A stretch of 64,000 nt of DNA. Origin: Afipia carboxidovorans OM5 (GTDB taxonomy: Bacteria; Pseudomonadota; Alphaproteobacteria; Rhizobiales; Xanthobacteraceae). The number at the start of each line of letters is the position of its first letter. Position 1 is the first letter of the stretch. The stretch spans positions 1,798,001 to 1,862,000 of the forward strand of contig NC_015684.1 in assembly GCF_000218565.1 (NCBI RefSeq). Reading direction: 5' to 3'. Positions 36,778-45,923 of the stretch are shown here, piece by piece. The translations under genes and the position numbers were made by a program. The notes beneath the pieces were generated by a model. It saw nothing but the letters and a program-made list of their open reading frames with translations, was not told the origin of the DNA and ran no database searches.

Positions 36778-37092
36778 TCAGTAGCAGCGGTTGATGCGCC
36801 GCCAGCGCGGACCCCACGGCGTCGGAACCAGACGGCGCACGTAGCAGCCGCTATAGCCGCCATAATAATACGGGCCACCAGCGTAGAAACGCGGGCCGCC
36901 ACCCCAGCCGCGACGGTGCCAGCCACCGCCGTGATGCCAACCACCATGGTGTCCGCCACCATGATGCCATCCGCCACCGTGATGCCCACCACCATGATGC
37001 CCGCCGCGCGCGGCGGCGTCCGACGACATTCCGGCCATGCCGATGACGAGGGCTGATGCGGCAACCAATCCAAGGCTCAATTTGCGTAGCAT
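36778..37092 (-). CDS. Small secreted His/Gly/Trp-rich protein
   Basis: 104 residues. The signal peptide (MLRKLSLGLVAASALVIGMAG) is followed by a low-complexity middle with many GHHGGG and GWHHGGG units and then a Tyr-Gly segment (YAGGPYYYGGY) and a Cys-containing C-terminus (CYVRRLVPTPWGPRWRRINRCY). His clusters of this kind can bind Ni, Zn or Cu, but a role is not shown. It is a single-gene unit with its own terminator. Confidence 0.75.
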   Translation of the reverse strand: MLRKLSLGLVAASALVIGMAGMSSDAAARGGHHGGGHHGGGWHHGGGHHGGWHHGGGWHRRGWGGGPRFYAGGPYYYGGYSGCYVRRLVPTPWGPRWRRINRCY

Positions 37093-37363
37093 GATCGTTC
37101 TCCTTGCGATGGCGCGATGCGCACGCCGTTGGCTTTGATGCTCCGGCCGGAAATCGCGCTCGAGGCCAGGACCAAACTCTATGCAGGGCAACGTGAATGG
37201 AGCGAGGATGGTGTCTTCAGACGGGGTTCATTTCGATGAAATCGGCGTAATGTTGCGGCTTATTTCGATGGCCGGAATAAAGGGCCTGAGTGCTTGCCGC
37301 GCTGCGGGGGCGCCGCTATAAGCCCCGCACATTTTCCATTTCCCATTCCATCAAGGATAAGCC

Positions 37364-37786
37364 ATGGCGACCGAGCGCACCTTTTCGATCATCAAGCCTG
37401 ATGCGACCGCACGCAATTTGACGGGTGCCGTGAACGCCATCATCGAGAAGGCTGGTCTTCGCATCATCGCCCAGAAGCGGATCCGGATGACCCGCGAGCA
37501 GGCCGAAACCTTCTACGCGGTCCACAAGGCGCGCCCGTTCTTCGGCGAGCTGGTGGACTTCATGACCTCCGGACCGGTGGTGGTCCAGGTGCTGGAGGGC
37601 GATAATGCCATATCCAAGTACCGCGAGGTCATGGGTGCGACCGACCCGTCCAAGGCGGCCGATGGCACGATCCGCAAGGTTCACGCTCTTTCCATTGGCG
37701 AAAATTCGGTCCACGGATCCGATGCCGCCGAGACCGCAGCGGTCGAAATTGCCCAGTTTTTCGCCGGGAATGAGATTGTGGGGTAG
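37364..37786 (+). CDS. ndk: Nucleoside diphosphate kinase
   Basis: 140 residues, the usual length. Transfers the gamma phosphate between nucleotides through a phospho-histidine intermediate, His117 in [10 protein letters not shown]. The [12 protein letters not shown] start and [14 protein letters not shown] segment are standard. ATG 37364 follows AAGGAT. It is a stand-alone gene. Confidence 0.98.
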
Positions 37787-37797
37787 CGTTGGGTTTC

Positions 37798-37816
37798 GCG
37801 CGTCAGTTTGACGCGC
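37798..37816 (+). terminator. Possible hairpin after ndk
   Basis: GCGCGTC-AGTTT-GACGCGC forms a seven-base-pair stem ten bp past the ndk stop, but no T-run follows, so termination is doubtful. Confidence 0.35.
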
Positions 37817-37913
37817 ACCACTGTGCCCCCCTTAAATTACCGGTTAAGAGGGTATCGCCAGATGGCTCTGGTATGGAATATACCAGCAGCCAACCAACAT
37901 GGTGGGGGAAACG

Positions 37914-38753
37914 GTGAACGAGATATTCCAAGCTATAACGTCATTTTCCATTGTCGATTGGCTGGTCCATATCGAGGATGAGATCGCTCAGCCTCAATTC
38001 TGGGTCGGCCTGACAAAGATCATCTGGATCAACATCCTTCTGTCGGGCGACAACGCGCTTGTCATCGCGCTCGCCTGTCGTGGTCTGCCGCCGAAGCAGC
38101 GTCGCTGGGGTATGATCCTCGGCGCGGGCGTCGCGGTTTTCCTGCGCATCATCTTCACGGGTATCGTCGCATCGCTGATGACGCTTCCCTTCCTCAAGCT
38201 CATCGGTGGTCTTGCGCTCGTCGCGATCGCAGCGAAGCTTCTGGTGCCGGAAGACCACAGCGAGGATTCGGTCCAGGCTGGACAGCATCTGTGGGCCGCG
38301 GTTCGCATCGTGGCAGTTGCCGACCTCATCATGAGCCTCGACAACGTGATCGCGGTTGCGGCAGCCGCCGACGGCAGCATCCTGCTGCTGATCCTCGGCC
38401 TGCTGATCTCGATCCCGCTGATCGTTGCAGGTGCGGCACTGATCATGGCGATCCTCGACAGGATGCCATCGCTCGTGTGGTTCGGCGCAGCACTGCTGGG
38501 CTGGGTCGCCGGCGAAGTGATCGCGACCGACCCGGCTGTGCACCCGGTGCTGGAGAGCCTCCTGCATGGCAAGATCGGGCTCAACGTCGCTGCGAGCTCG
38601 GCCGTTGCCGGCTTCAACAACACCTTCGGCTTCGCGATCGATCTCGCGGAATTCCTGATGGCGTTGCTGGGCGTAGTTGTCGTGCTGGTCATCGGCTCCA
38701 AACTTCGGAGCCGCGCTATGGCCAAGCATGCAACCGAGGCCGTGCCGGCCTAA
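37914..38753 (+). CDS. TerC/YjbE-family integral membrane protein
   Basis: 279 residues from GTG 37914. About eight membrane segments. The paired motifs LSGDNALVIALA and MSLDNVIAVAAA, each with a conserved Asp-Asn inside a helix, define the TerC superfamily, several members of which export manganese or other metal ions. The GTG is preferred because GGGGGAA lies just upstream; an ATG at 37899 has no ribosome-binding site. No Mn-responsive yybP-ykoY riboswitch could be seen in the 127 bp after ndk. Metal export is inferred from the family only. Confidence 0.85.
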   Translation: MNEIFQAITSFSIVDWLVHIEDEIAQPQFWVGLTKIIWINILLSGDNALVIALACRGLPPKQRRWGMILGAGVAVFLRIIFTGIVASLMTLPFLKLIGGLALVAIAAKLLVPEDHSEDSVQAGQHLWAAVRIVAVADLIMSLDNVIAVAAAADGSILLLILGLLISIPLIVAGAALIMAILDRMPSLVWFGAALLGWVAGEVIATDPAVHPVLESLLHGKIGLNVAASSAVAGFNNTFGFAIDLAEFLMALLGVVVVLVIGSKLRSRAMAKHATEAVPA

Positions 38754-38770
38754 GCGAAAACCGTCTGCTG

Positions 38771-38791
38771 GCGTCAGGCTTGGCCTGACGC
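38771..38791 (+). terminator. Strong hairpin downstream of the TerC gene
   Basis: GCGTCAGGC-TTG-GCCTGACGC, a perfect nine-base-pair stem 17 bp past the stop; the T-run is short. It may work together with the next hairpin. Confidence 0.5.
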
Positions 38792-38824
38792 TTGCGGAGG
38801 TCGCAAAGCCAACTGTTGAAATGA

Positions 38825-38862
38825 CGCCGTCCTGCCGACACCGGCAGGGCGGCGTTGTCTTT
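38825..38862 (+). terminator. Intrinsic terminator after the TerC gene
   Basis: Thirteen-base arms (38825-38837 and 38842-38854) with one G-T pair and loop ACAC, followed by TTGTCTTT. Confidence 0.75.
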
Positions 38863-38891
38863 GGTGAGGCTGAAAATGAAAGCGGCAGAGC

Positions 38892-39545
38892 TTACGGAGA
38901 GGGCGAGATCAGCGTCTTTTCTGTCGCAGTGGCACCGGTTGCCCGGCAGAGCGCGCCGATGATCGAGGTCTGGCCGCTCGCCACCATGCGCAACGCCTGC
39001 GGATAGATCTGGTGCTCGACTTCGAGCACGCGCGCCGCAAGCGTATCGGCCGTGTCGGTCTCGTGCACGGCGACAGCGCCCTGAACGATGATTGGTCCGG
39101 CATCGACGTCGGGGACGACGAAATGCACGGTCGCGCCGTGGATCTTCACGCCGTCCGCAAGCGCCCGCTCATGGGTGTGCAGGCCGCGATAGGCGGGCAG
39201 GAGCGCCGGGTGAATGTTGATCATCCGGCCCTGCCATTGCTGCACGAACCACGGCGTCAGGAGACGCAGGAAACCGGCGAGGCAGACAAGGTCGATGTTA
39301 TGGCGGACGAGTTCGTCGTGCATCGCCCGCTCGAACGCCTCGCGATCGCGTCCGAACGATTTGCTCTCGATCGTGACGGCTGCGATGCCCGCCGCCTGAG
39401 CCCGCTCGAGCCCGCCGGCATTGGCGATGTTCGACATCACCAGAACGATTTCGGCCGGAAAGGTCGGGTCCTTGGCCGCCTTGATCAGCGCGGCCATGTT
39501 GGAGCCGCGGCCCGAAATCAGAATGGCGACGCGGCGCTTGGTCAT
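38892..39545 (-). CDS. purN: Phosphoribosylglycinamide formyltransferase
   Basis: 217 residues. Formylates GAR with 10-formyl-tetrahydrofolate in purine synthesis. SGRGSNMAALI near the start binds the substrate phosphate; the catalytic residues Asn110, His112 (NIHPALLPAYRG) and Asp148 (PDVDAGPI) are present. Its ATG overlaps the purM stop by four bases, so the two enzymes, which catalyse non-adjacent steps (3 and 5), are translationally coupled. Confidence 0.97.
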   Translation of the reverse strand: MTKRRVAILISGRGSNMAALIKAAKDPTFPAEIVLVMSNIANAGGLERAQAAGIAAVTIESKSFGRDREAFERAMHDELVRHNIDLVCLAGFLRLLTPWFVQQWQGRMINIHPALLPAYRGLHTHERALADGVKIHGATVHFVVPDVDAGPIIVQGAVAVHETDTADTLAARVLEVEHQIYPQALRMVASGQTSIIGALCRATGATATEKTLISPSP

Positions 39546-40612
39546 GGCACCAGATCGAGATGGCCGTCATAGACGACGGGATCGGGGCCCGCTTCGGTGA
39601 CTTCGCCCAGAATGACGGGGCGCTCGCCGCCCTCGGCAAGCAGGTCCATCACGTCGACGAGCTTGTCGCGTGCGACCACGGCGACCATGCCGATGCCGCA
39701 GTTGAAGGTGCGCAGCATTTCGAGCTCGGCGATGCTACCTTCCGCGGCGAGCCATTTGAACACAGGCAGCACCGGGATGGCGGACAGATCGACCCGCACG
39801 CCGAGGGTCTTCGGCAGCACGCGCGGAATGTTGTCGGTGAAGCCGCCGCCGGTGATATGCGCCAGGGCCTTGATGGCGCCGGTCTCGCGGATCGCCTTCA
39901 GGCAGGATTTCACGTAGAGCCGGGTCGGCGCGAGCAGGGCGGAGCCGAGCTTCATGACGGGGGCGAACGGCGCGGGCGCATCGAAGGCGAGGCCGGAGCG
40001 CTCGACCACCTTGCGCACCAGCGAGAAGCCGTTGGAGTGAACACCGGAGGAGGCGAGCCCGATCAGCGCGTCGCCCGCGGCGATATCCTTGCGCGGCAGC
40101 AGCGTGCCGCGTTCGGCCGCGCCGACCGCGAAGCCCGCAAGGTCGTAATCGTCTTTCTGGTAGAGGCCGGGCATTTCCGCCGTCTCGCCGCCGATCAGCG
40201 CGCACCCGGATTCCCGGCAACCCTCGGCAATGCCCGCCACAATGGCCGCGACAGCGTCCGGGTCGAGCTTGCCGCAAGCAAAATAGTCGAGGAAGAACAA
40301 GGGCTCGGCGCCTTGGACCACGAGGTCGTTGACCGACATCGCGACAAGGTCGATGCCGATGCCGCCGTGAATGCCGGTCTCGATGGCGATCTTGAGCTTG
40401 GTGCCGACACCGTCGGTCGCGGCGACCAGCACCGGGTCACGGAACCCCGCCGCCTTAAGGTCAAACAGCCCACCAAACCCGCCGATCTCGGCATCGGCGC
40501 CCGGCCGGGCGGTCGCGCGGACCATCGGCTTGATGATATCCACCAGCCGGTTACCGGCGTCGATATCCACTCCGGAGGACGAATAGGTAAGGCCGGGTTG
40601 TTTTTCGCTCAT
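39542..40612 (-). CDS. purM: Phosphoribosylformylglycinamidine cyclo-ligase
   Basis: 356 residues. ATP-dependent closure of the imidazole ring in purine synthesis. The N-terminal YSSSGVDIDAGNRLV, ATDGVGTKLKIA, LIGGETAEMPGLY and HITGGGFTDNIPRVLP are all PurM signatures. It leads the purM-purN operon and is divergent from the phosphatidyltransferase gene, with about 137 bp for two promoters. Confidence 0.97.
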   Translation of the reverse strand: MSEKQPGLTYSSSGVDIDAGNRLVDIIKPMVRATARPGADAEIGGFGGLFDLKAAGFRDPVLVAATDGVGTKLKIAIETGIHGGIGIDLVAMSVNDLVVQGAEPLFFLDYFACGKLDPDAVAAIVAGIAEGCRESGCALIGGETAEMPGLYQKDDYDLAGFAVGAAERGTLLPRKDIAAGDALIGLASSGVHSNGFSLVRKVVERSGLAFDAPAPFAPVMKLGSALLAPTRLYVKSCLKAIRETGAIKALAHITGGGFTDNIPRVLPKTLGVRVDLSAIPVLPVFKWLAAEGSIAELEMLRTFNCGIGMVAVVARDKLVDVMDLLAEGGERPVILGEVTEAGPDPVVYDGHLDLVP

Positions 40613-40749
40613 GCCATTTTCCTGAAACCAGAGCGGTGGTTACGTCGGATTCCAAAACGGTGCAATGGCTCGCCTCCGCCGCGCGGGTGGATTATTAGAG
40701 AGGGCGGCGGGGGCAGGCGAGTGCTGCTTCGGCCCTGTGCAGTTCCGGA

Positions 40750-41313
40750 GTGCCTGAGGGGCCGCGTGCGTTGAATATCCCCAATTTCATTACGCTTGGC
40801 CGTATCATCCTCGTGCCGCTGGTGGTGTGGGCGATTGCTGCGTCCCAGATGCAGATCGCTTTCGTCCTGTTCGCGGTGGCGGGCTTGAGCGATGCCGTCG
40901 ACGGATTTCTCGCCAAGCGCTTCAACATGACGACCGAACTCGGCGCGCTGCTCGATCCGATCGCTGACAAGGCGCTTCTCGTCTCGATCTATGTCGCGCT
41001 CGGTATCACCGGGGATATTCCGCGCTGGCTCGTCATTCTCGTGGTGTCGCGCGATTTCATGATAGTCGGCGCGATGATCGTGTCCTGGTTCATGGACAAT
41101 CCGATGCCGGTGAAGCCGCTGATGGCCTCGAAGCTCAACACGGTGGCGCAGGTGGGTTTTGCCGCGCTGGTTCTTGCCTCGCTCGGGTTCAAATTCAATG
41201 CGTGGCCCTATGACCTCATTCTGATGGCAGCCGTCACCATCCTGACACTGCTGTCGGTGTCGCTCTATTTCATTGCGTGGGTGCGCCATGTCGGCACCCC
41301 CGAGGCGTCGTGA
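40750..41313 (+). CDS. CDP-alcohol phosphatidyltransferase family protein (PgsA-like)
   Basis: 187 residues from GTG 40750. Integral membrane enzyme of about five helices. The family motif DG-x2-AR-x8-G-x3-D-x3-D appears as DAVDGFLAKRFNMTTELGALLDPIAD with Lys where Arg is usual. Likely makes phosphatidylglycerophosphate or a related lipid headgroup, but this Lys variant is often a second copy beside the main pgsA, so the product is uncertain. A TTG at 40771 is a possible alternative start. The stop is three bp before hda. Confidence 0.85.
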   Translation: MPEGPRALNIPNFITLGRIILVPLVVWAIAASQMQIAFVLFAVAGLSDAVDGFLAKRFNMTTELGALLDPIADKALLVSIYVALGITGDIPRWLVILVVSRDFMIVGAMIVSWFMDNPMPVKPLMASKLNTVAQVGFAALVLASLGFKFNAWPYDLILMAAVTILTLLSVSLYFIAWVRHVGTPEAS

Positions 41314-41315
41314 GA

Positions 41316-42008
41316 ATGCCGATGCCGACACCACCTCGCCAACTTGCACTCGATCTGCCGCATGCCGAAAGCCTGTCTCGCGACGACTATCTCGAAGGGC
41401 CGAGCAACGCGCAGGCACTAGCGCTGATCGACCGCTGGCCGGACTGGACCAACCGGGTGATGATGCTGGTCGGCCCCGAAGGATGCGGCAAGAGCCATCT
41501 CGCGGCGATCTGGGCCGCTGAAGCGGGCGCGCGGATCGTCGGCGCTCATGCACTGACGCCGCAGGATGTGCCGGGGGCGCTGGCGACCGGCGCCCTGGTG
41601 GTCGAGCATCTGGAGCCGGGTTATTTCGACGAGCGCGCGGTGTTCCACCTTCTCAACCTTGCGCGCGAGACCAACGCCTTCGTGCTGATGACCGCGCGGG
41701 CGGCACCGGCCTCGTTCGAGGTCGAGTTGCGCGATGCCGGCTCGCGGCTGCGCGCCATTCCGGTGGTGAGCGTCGAGCCGCCGGACGACCAGTTGCTGCG
41801 GGCGCTTCTGGTGAAGTTCTGCGCCGACCGCCAGATGGCGGTGGATGAGAGCGTGGTGAGCTATCTCGCGACCCGGATCGAGCGCTCCTTTGCTGCGGCC
41901 CGTGATGCGGTGGAACAACTCGATGCGGAGGCGCTGCGGTTGCGCCGTCCCGTCACCCGGGCGCTCGCGGCCGCGCTGTTTCGCGGGCAGGGCGTCCTGC
42001 CGCTCTGA
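41316..42008 (+). CDS. hda: DnaA-related regulatory inactivator Hda (HdaA)
   Basis: 230 residues. Hda with the DNA-loaded sliding clamp stimulates ATP hydrolysis by DnaA after initiation. The N-terminus has QLALDL at residues 9-14, matching the clamp-binding motif, then an AAA+ domain with P-loop GPEGCGKSH (53-61). The Walker B region reads ALVVEHLE rather than a clear DDID, and the C-terminal lid is the short Hda type without a DnaA DNA-binding domain. ATG 41316 overlaps nothing and is four bases after the previous stop, so it is co-transcribed with the phosphatidyltransferase gene. Confidence 0.9.
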   Translation: MPMPTPPRQLALDLPHAESLSRDDYLEGPSNAQALALIDRWPDWTNRVMMLVGPEGCGKSHLAAIWAAEAGARIVGAHALTPQDVPGALATGALVVEHLEPGYFDERAVFHLLNLARETNAFVLMTARAAPASFEVELRDAGSRLRAIPVVSVEPPDDQLLRALLVKFCADRQMAVDESVVSYLATRIERSFAAARDAVEQLDAEALRLRRPVTRALAAALFRGQGVLPL

Positions 42009-42173
42009 GCTCCCTTTCCGCTGCCGCCGCCTACGATCCATCTTAATCCGCCAGTATCCGATCTGCGGGTATGCGCCTGCGTCTTATTGACGGAGGCGAG
42101 AAGCTGTCATTGATTGGTCATGGGCTTTGTCGATGATCTGGAATGGGGTTTCTGGATTCTCGTGAGCAATGGC

Positions 42174-44360
42174 ATGGACGCGGTGGAAGTTGCTGTAACT
42201 ACAGACGAAAATGGTGCGGAGACACCGCTGACAGAAATCGCCGAAAGCCCCTTGCGCTTTATCAACCGGGAGTTGTCCTGGTTGCATTTCAATCGGCGCG
42301 TCCTCGAGGAGTCGGTCAATCCCGATCACCCGGTGCTGGAACGCGTCCGGTTCCTGTCGATTTCGGCAAACAACCTCGATGAATTTTTCATGGTCCGCGT
42401 CGCGGGCCTGAAGGCGCAGATCCGTGAAGGTGTCGCCGAGCGCAGCCCCGATGGCCTGACCCCGGCCGAGCAATTGCACCTCATCAACAAGACTGTCTTT
42501 ACGCTCGCGACCGACCAGCAGGCGATCTGGCGCGATCTGCACAAGGTGCTGTCCGATGCAGGCATCGTGTTGGTGGAAGGCCGTGACGTCACCAAATCGG
42601 AAACCAAGTGGATCGAGGAGCATTTCCTCCATCACATCTTCCCGTTGCTGACGCCGCTTGCCATCGACCCGGCGCATCCGTTCCCGTTCATCCCGAGCCT
42701 CGGCTTCACTATCGCGCTGCATCTCGTGCGCAAGTCGGACGGCAAGGCGATGAACGCGCTGATCCGCATGCCGATCAAGATCGACCGGTTTATTCGCCTG
42801 CCGTCAAATGGCGACGGCAGCGTGCGCATGATTACGATCGAGCAGGCGACGAGCCTGTTCATCGGCCGGCTGTTTCCCGGTTACACGGTGGCGGGCCGCG
42901 GCGCGTTCCGCATCATCCGCGACTCCGAACTGGAAATCGAGGAAGAGGCGGAAGACCTCGTACGCCTGTTCGAGACGGCGTTGAAGCGCCGCCGCCGCGG
43001 GTCGGTGATCCGCCTCGAAATCGAAGCGGCGATGCCGGAAGATCTGCGCGCGTTCGTGCAGCGGGCGCTGTCGACACCGGACGACGATGTGCTGCTTGTC
43101 GACGGTCTGCTTGCGATGAACGAACTCTCGCAGCTCACCCGGATTGACCGTCCTGATCTTGAGTTCACGCCCTATGTGCCCCGTCACCCAGAACGCGTGC
43201 GCGACCATGGCGGTGATATCTTTGCGGCGATCCGGCAGAAGGATCTGATCGTCCATCATCCCTATGAGTCGTTCGATATCGTTGTGCAGTTCCTGCAGCA
43301 GGCTGCGCGCGATCCCGATGTCGTGGCGATCAAGCAGACGCTCTATCGCACCTCGCGCGACTCCCCGGTCGTGCGCGCGCTTGCGGAAGCGGCAGAGGCG
43401 GGCAAGTCCGTCACCGCGCTGGTCGAGCTGAAGGCGCGTTTCGACGAGGAGGCGAACATTCGCTGGGCGCGCAATCTCGAGCGCGCCGGTGTGCAGGTCG
43501 TCTACGGTTTCCTTGAGCTGAAGACCCACGCAAAGCTGTCGTTCGTCGTGCGCCGCGAGGGCGGGGGGCTCACGACTTATGTTCACACAGGCACCGGCAA
43601 CTATCATCCGGTGACGGCGCGCATCTACACCGACCTGTCATATTTCACCTGCGACCCGGTGATCGCGCGCGATGCCGCGCGCGTCTTCAATTTTATCACC
43701 GGTTATGCCGAGCCCGTCGATATCGAGAAGATGGCAGTGTCGCCGCTGACGCTGCGCAAGCGCATCCTCGAACACATCGAGGCGGAGACTGACTTTGCCC
43801 GCCATGGCAAGCCGGCCGCGATCTGGATGAAGATGAATGCGCTGGTCGATCCCGATATCATCGACGCGCTTTATGCAGCCTCACAGGCCGGCGTCTCGAT
43901 CGATCTCGTGGTACGAGGCATCTGCTGCCTGCGTCCCGGCGTGCCGGGCCTGTCGGAAAACATTCGCGTCAAGTCGATCGTCGGCCGCTTCCTCGAGCAC
44001 GGCCGCGTCTATTGTTTCGGAATGGGGCATGGGCTGCCGCATGTGAAGGCGGCCGTCTATATCGCCTCGGCCGATATGATGCCGCGCAATCTCGATCGCC
44101 GGGTCGAGGTGCTGTGCCCGTTGCAGAATCCCACGGTGCACTCGCAGGTGCTCGATCAGATCATGGTCGCGAACCTCGAGGACAACGAGCAGAGCTGGCA
44201 GTTATTGCCGGATGGATCGTCAACGCGTATGAAGGCCGGGAAGGGTGAGGAGCCCTTCAACGTGCATAAATACTTCATGACGAATCCGAGTCTGTCCGGC
44301 CGTGGAAAATCGCTCAAAGAATCCTCACCACGCCGGCTCACGCGGCGCTCGAAACGCTGA
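42174..44360 (+). CDS. ppk: Polyphosphate kinase 1
   Basis: 728 residues. Makes inorganic polyphosphate from ATP at the membrane. FINRELSWLHFNRRVLEE opens the PPK1 domain. A catalytic His lies in GFLELKTHAKLSF and the second active-site region is HTGTGNYHPVTARIYTDLSYF. The C-terminal PPK domain is complete. ATG 42174 is used; in-frame starts at 42120 and 42162 would add residues not typical of the family, but no start has a good ribosome-binding site. The end of the gene overlaps the start of ppx by 59 bp. Confidence 0.94.
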   Translation: MDAVEVAVTTDENGAETPLTEIAESPLRFINRELSWLHFNRRVLEESVNPDHPVLERVRFLSISANNLDEFFMVRVAGLKAQIREGVAERSPDGLTPAEQLHLINKTVFTLATDQQAIWRDLHKVLSDAGIVLVEGRDVTKSETKWIEEHFLHHIFPLLTPLAIDPAHPFPFIPSLGFTIALHLVRKSDGKAMNALIRMPIKIDRFIRLPSNGDGSVRMITIEQATSLFIGRLFPGYTVAGRGAFRIIRDSELEIEEEAEDLVRLFETALKRRRRGSVIRLEIEAAMPEDLRAFVQRALSTPDDDVLLVDGLLAMNELSQLTRIDRPDLEFTPYVPRHPERVRDHGGDIFAAIRQKDLIVHHPYESFDIVVQFLQQAARDPDVVAIKQTLYRTSRDSPVVRALAEAAEAGKSVTALVELKARFDEEANIRWARNLERAGVQVVYGFLELKTHAKLSFVVRREGGGLTTYVHTGTGNYHPVTARIYTDLSYFTCDPVIARDAARVFNFITGYAEPVDIEKMAVSPLTLRKRILEHIEAETDFARHGKPAAIWMKMNALVDPDIIDALYAASQAGVSIDLVVRGICCLRPGVPGLSENIRVKSIVGRFLEHGRVYCFGMGHGLPHVKAAVYIASADMMPRNLDRRVEVLCPLQNPTVHSQVLDQIMVANLEDNEQSWQLLPDGSSTRMKAGKGEEPFNVHKYFMTNPSLSGRGKSLKESSPRRLTRRSKR

Positions 44361-45918
44361 CGGAAAAGGCGCGGCTGCACGTTCGCGAACGTCGCTGTCA
44401 ACTTCGCTGCCTTGGCCTCTGATCCTCAATCCGAAAGAGAAAACCGTTGGCGTCATCGACATCGGTTCCAACTCGGTGCGTCTCGTTGTCTACGAGGAGC
44501 TGACGCGCAGCCTCTCGCCGATCCTCAACGAAAAGGTGCTGTGCGGTCTCGGCCGTGCCGTTCAGACCACGGGTCTGCTGGGTGAGCGTGAGGTCGAGAA
44601 GGCATTCGTTGCGCTGAAGCGTTTTCGCGCGCTCTGCCGTTTCATGAAGGTCGGCCGCCTCTATGCGATCGCCACGGCGGCATGTCGTGACGCGACCAAC
44701 GGGCCGGAGTTCATCGCGCAGGCGGAACGTATCTGCGGGCTCCATATCGAAGTGCTGTCCGGTGCGCGTGAGGCAAAGCTCTCCGCGCTTGGCGTGATTT
44801 CCGGCGTGCACAAGCCCGATGGCATCGTCGGCGACCTTGGCGGCGGCTCGCTCGAATTGATCGATGTGCGCGGCCATCGTGTGCACACCGGCGTAACGTT
44901 GCCGCTCGGTGGCCTTGCGCTCCAGGATTCATCGCAGAAGTCGATCAAGAAGGCCGCGCGGATCGTGCGGACCAAACTCGCCACCGTGCCGCAACTGAAG
45001 GCGGGAGAGGGGCGAGCCTTCTATGCCGTCGGCGGCACATGGCGTGCGCTGGCGCGGATTCACATCCTCCAGAGCGGCTATCCGCTGCGGGTGATGCATG
45101 GCTACAGTATCTCGGCCGCAAGCGCGCTCGACTTCGTCCGGCGCCTGCGCAAACTCGCGGCGGCCGGCACGCTTGCTGATATGGATACGGTCGTGGAAGC
45201 GCGACGCTCGCTCCTGGCTTACGCTGCGCTGGTGCTTGAGCATATCATCCTCATGGCCAAGCCCTCGGTGATCACGTTCTCGACCTTCGGCGTGCGCGAG
45301 GGCCTTTTGTTCGAGATGCTGCCCGAGCGCGTTCGGCAGGAAGATGGGCTGATTTCGACTGCGCGGCATTTGAACGATCTGCGCTCGCGCGTGCCGCGCC
45401 ATGCCGACGACCTGATCGATTGGACCGATCGCTTCGTCAGGACCGCGGCCATCGTGGAAGATGAACAGGACAGGCGACTTCGCCATGCGGCCTGTCTTTT
45501 GTCCGACATCGGCTGGCGCGCGCATCCCGACTATCGCGGCGACGAAACACTGCACGTCATCGCCAACGGCAATTTCGGCGCGGCAAGCCATGAGGAGCGC
45601 GTCTTTCTCGCGCTCGCCGTCTATTTCCGCTATGCGGGCGGCAGCCCGAAGAATGAGCCGCACACCGAGCTTCTCTCGTTACTGCCCCCAGAGATGGTTG
45701 CGCGCGCGCGTCTTGTCGGCCAGATGCTGCGCGTCGGCTATTCGATTTCCTCCGCGCATCCCGGGATTCTCTCCGCAACCCGATTCCGGAGAAGTAAGCG
45801 AAAAATATTTCTGGTCGTTGAGCATCGGATCGCCAATATAGTCGCTGATCGCGTCAGCAACCGTTTCCGGCAATGTCTCAAACTCGCCGGGCAAACCGGC
45901 GCAGTGGAGACTGTCTAG
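44302..45918 (+). CDS. ppx: Exopolyphosphatase (Ppx/GppA family)
   Basis: 538 residues. Releases phosphate from polyphosphate ends or hydrolyses (p)ppGpp-related nucleotides. ASKHA-fold N-domain: GVIDIGSNSVRLVVYE and GIVGDLGGGSLELI. The C-terminal HD-like helical domain ends IANIVADRVSNRFRQCLKLAG. The only possible start in this frame is GTG 44302; an in-frame stop lies 24 bases upstream. It begins inside ppk, 59 bp before its stop, in a different frame, so the two must be co-translated from one message. The GTG has no obvious ribosome-binding site. Confidence 0.93.
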   Translation: MENRSKNPHHAGSRGARNADGKGAAARSRTSLSTSLPWPLILNPKEKTVGVIDIGSNSVRLVVYEELTRSLSPILNEKVLCGLGRAVQTTGLLGEREVEKAFVALKRFRALCRFMKVGRLYAIATAACRDATNGPEFIAQAERICGLHIEVLSGAREAKLSALGVISGVHKPDGIVGDLGGGSLELIDVRGHRVHTGVTLPLGGLALQDSSQKSIKKAARIVRTKLATVPQLKAGEGRAFYAVGGTWRALARIHILQSGYPLRVMHGYSISAASALDFVRRLRKLAAAGTLADMDTVVEARRSLLAYAALVLEHIILMAKPSVITFSTFGVREGLLFEMLPERVRQEDGLISTARHLNDLRSRVPRHADDLIDWTDRFVRTAAIVEDEQDRRLRHAACLLSDIGWRAHPDYRGDETLHVIANGNFGAASHEERVFLALAVYFRYAGGSPKNEPHTELLSLLPPEMVARARLVGQMLRVGYSISSAHPGILSATRFRRSKRKIFLVVEHRIANIVADRVSNRFRQCLKLAGQTGAVETV

Positions 45919-45923
45919 GAATT

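Noticed and set aside
37787..37913. Manganese (yybP-ykoY) riboswitch before the TerC-type gene
   Set aside because: The conserved loops of that riboswitch could not be found; only a short hairpin is present.
45740..45918. Possible frameshift at the 3' end of ppx
   Set aside because: The last 55 residues look unusual (basic, then hydrophobic) but still align in pattern with the normal end of the family, so the frame is accepted as intact.
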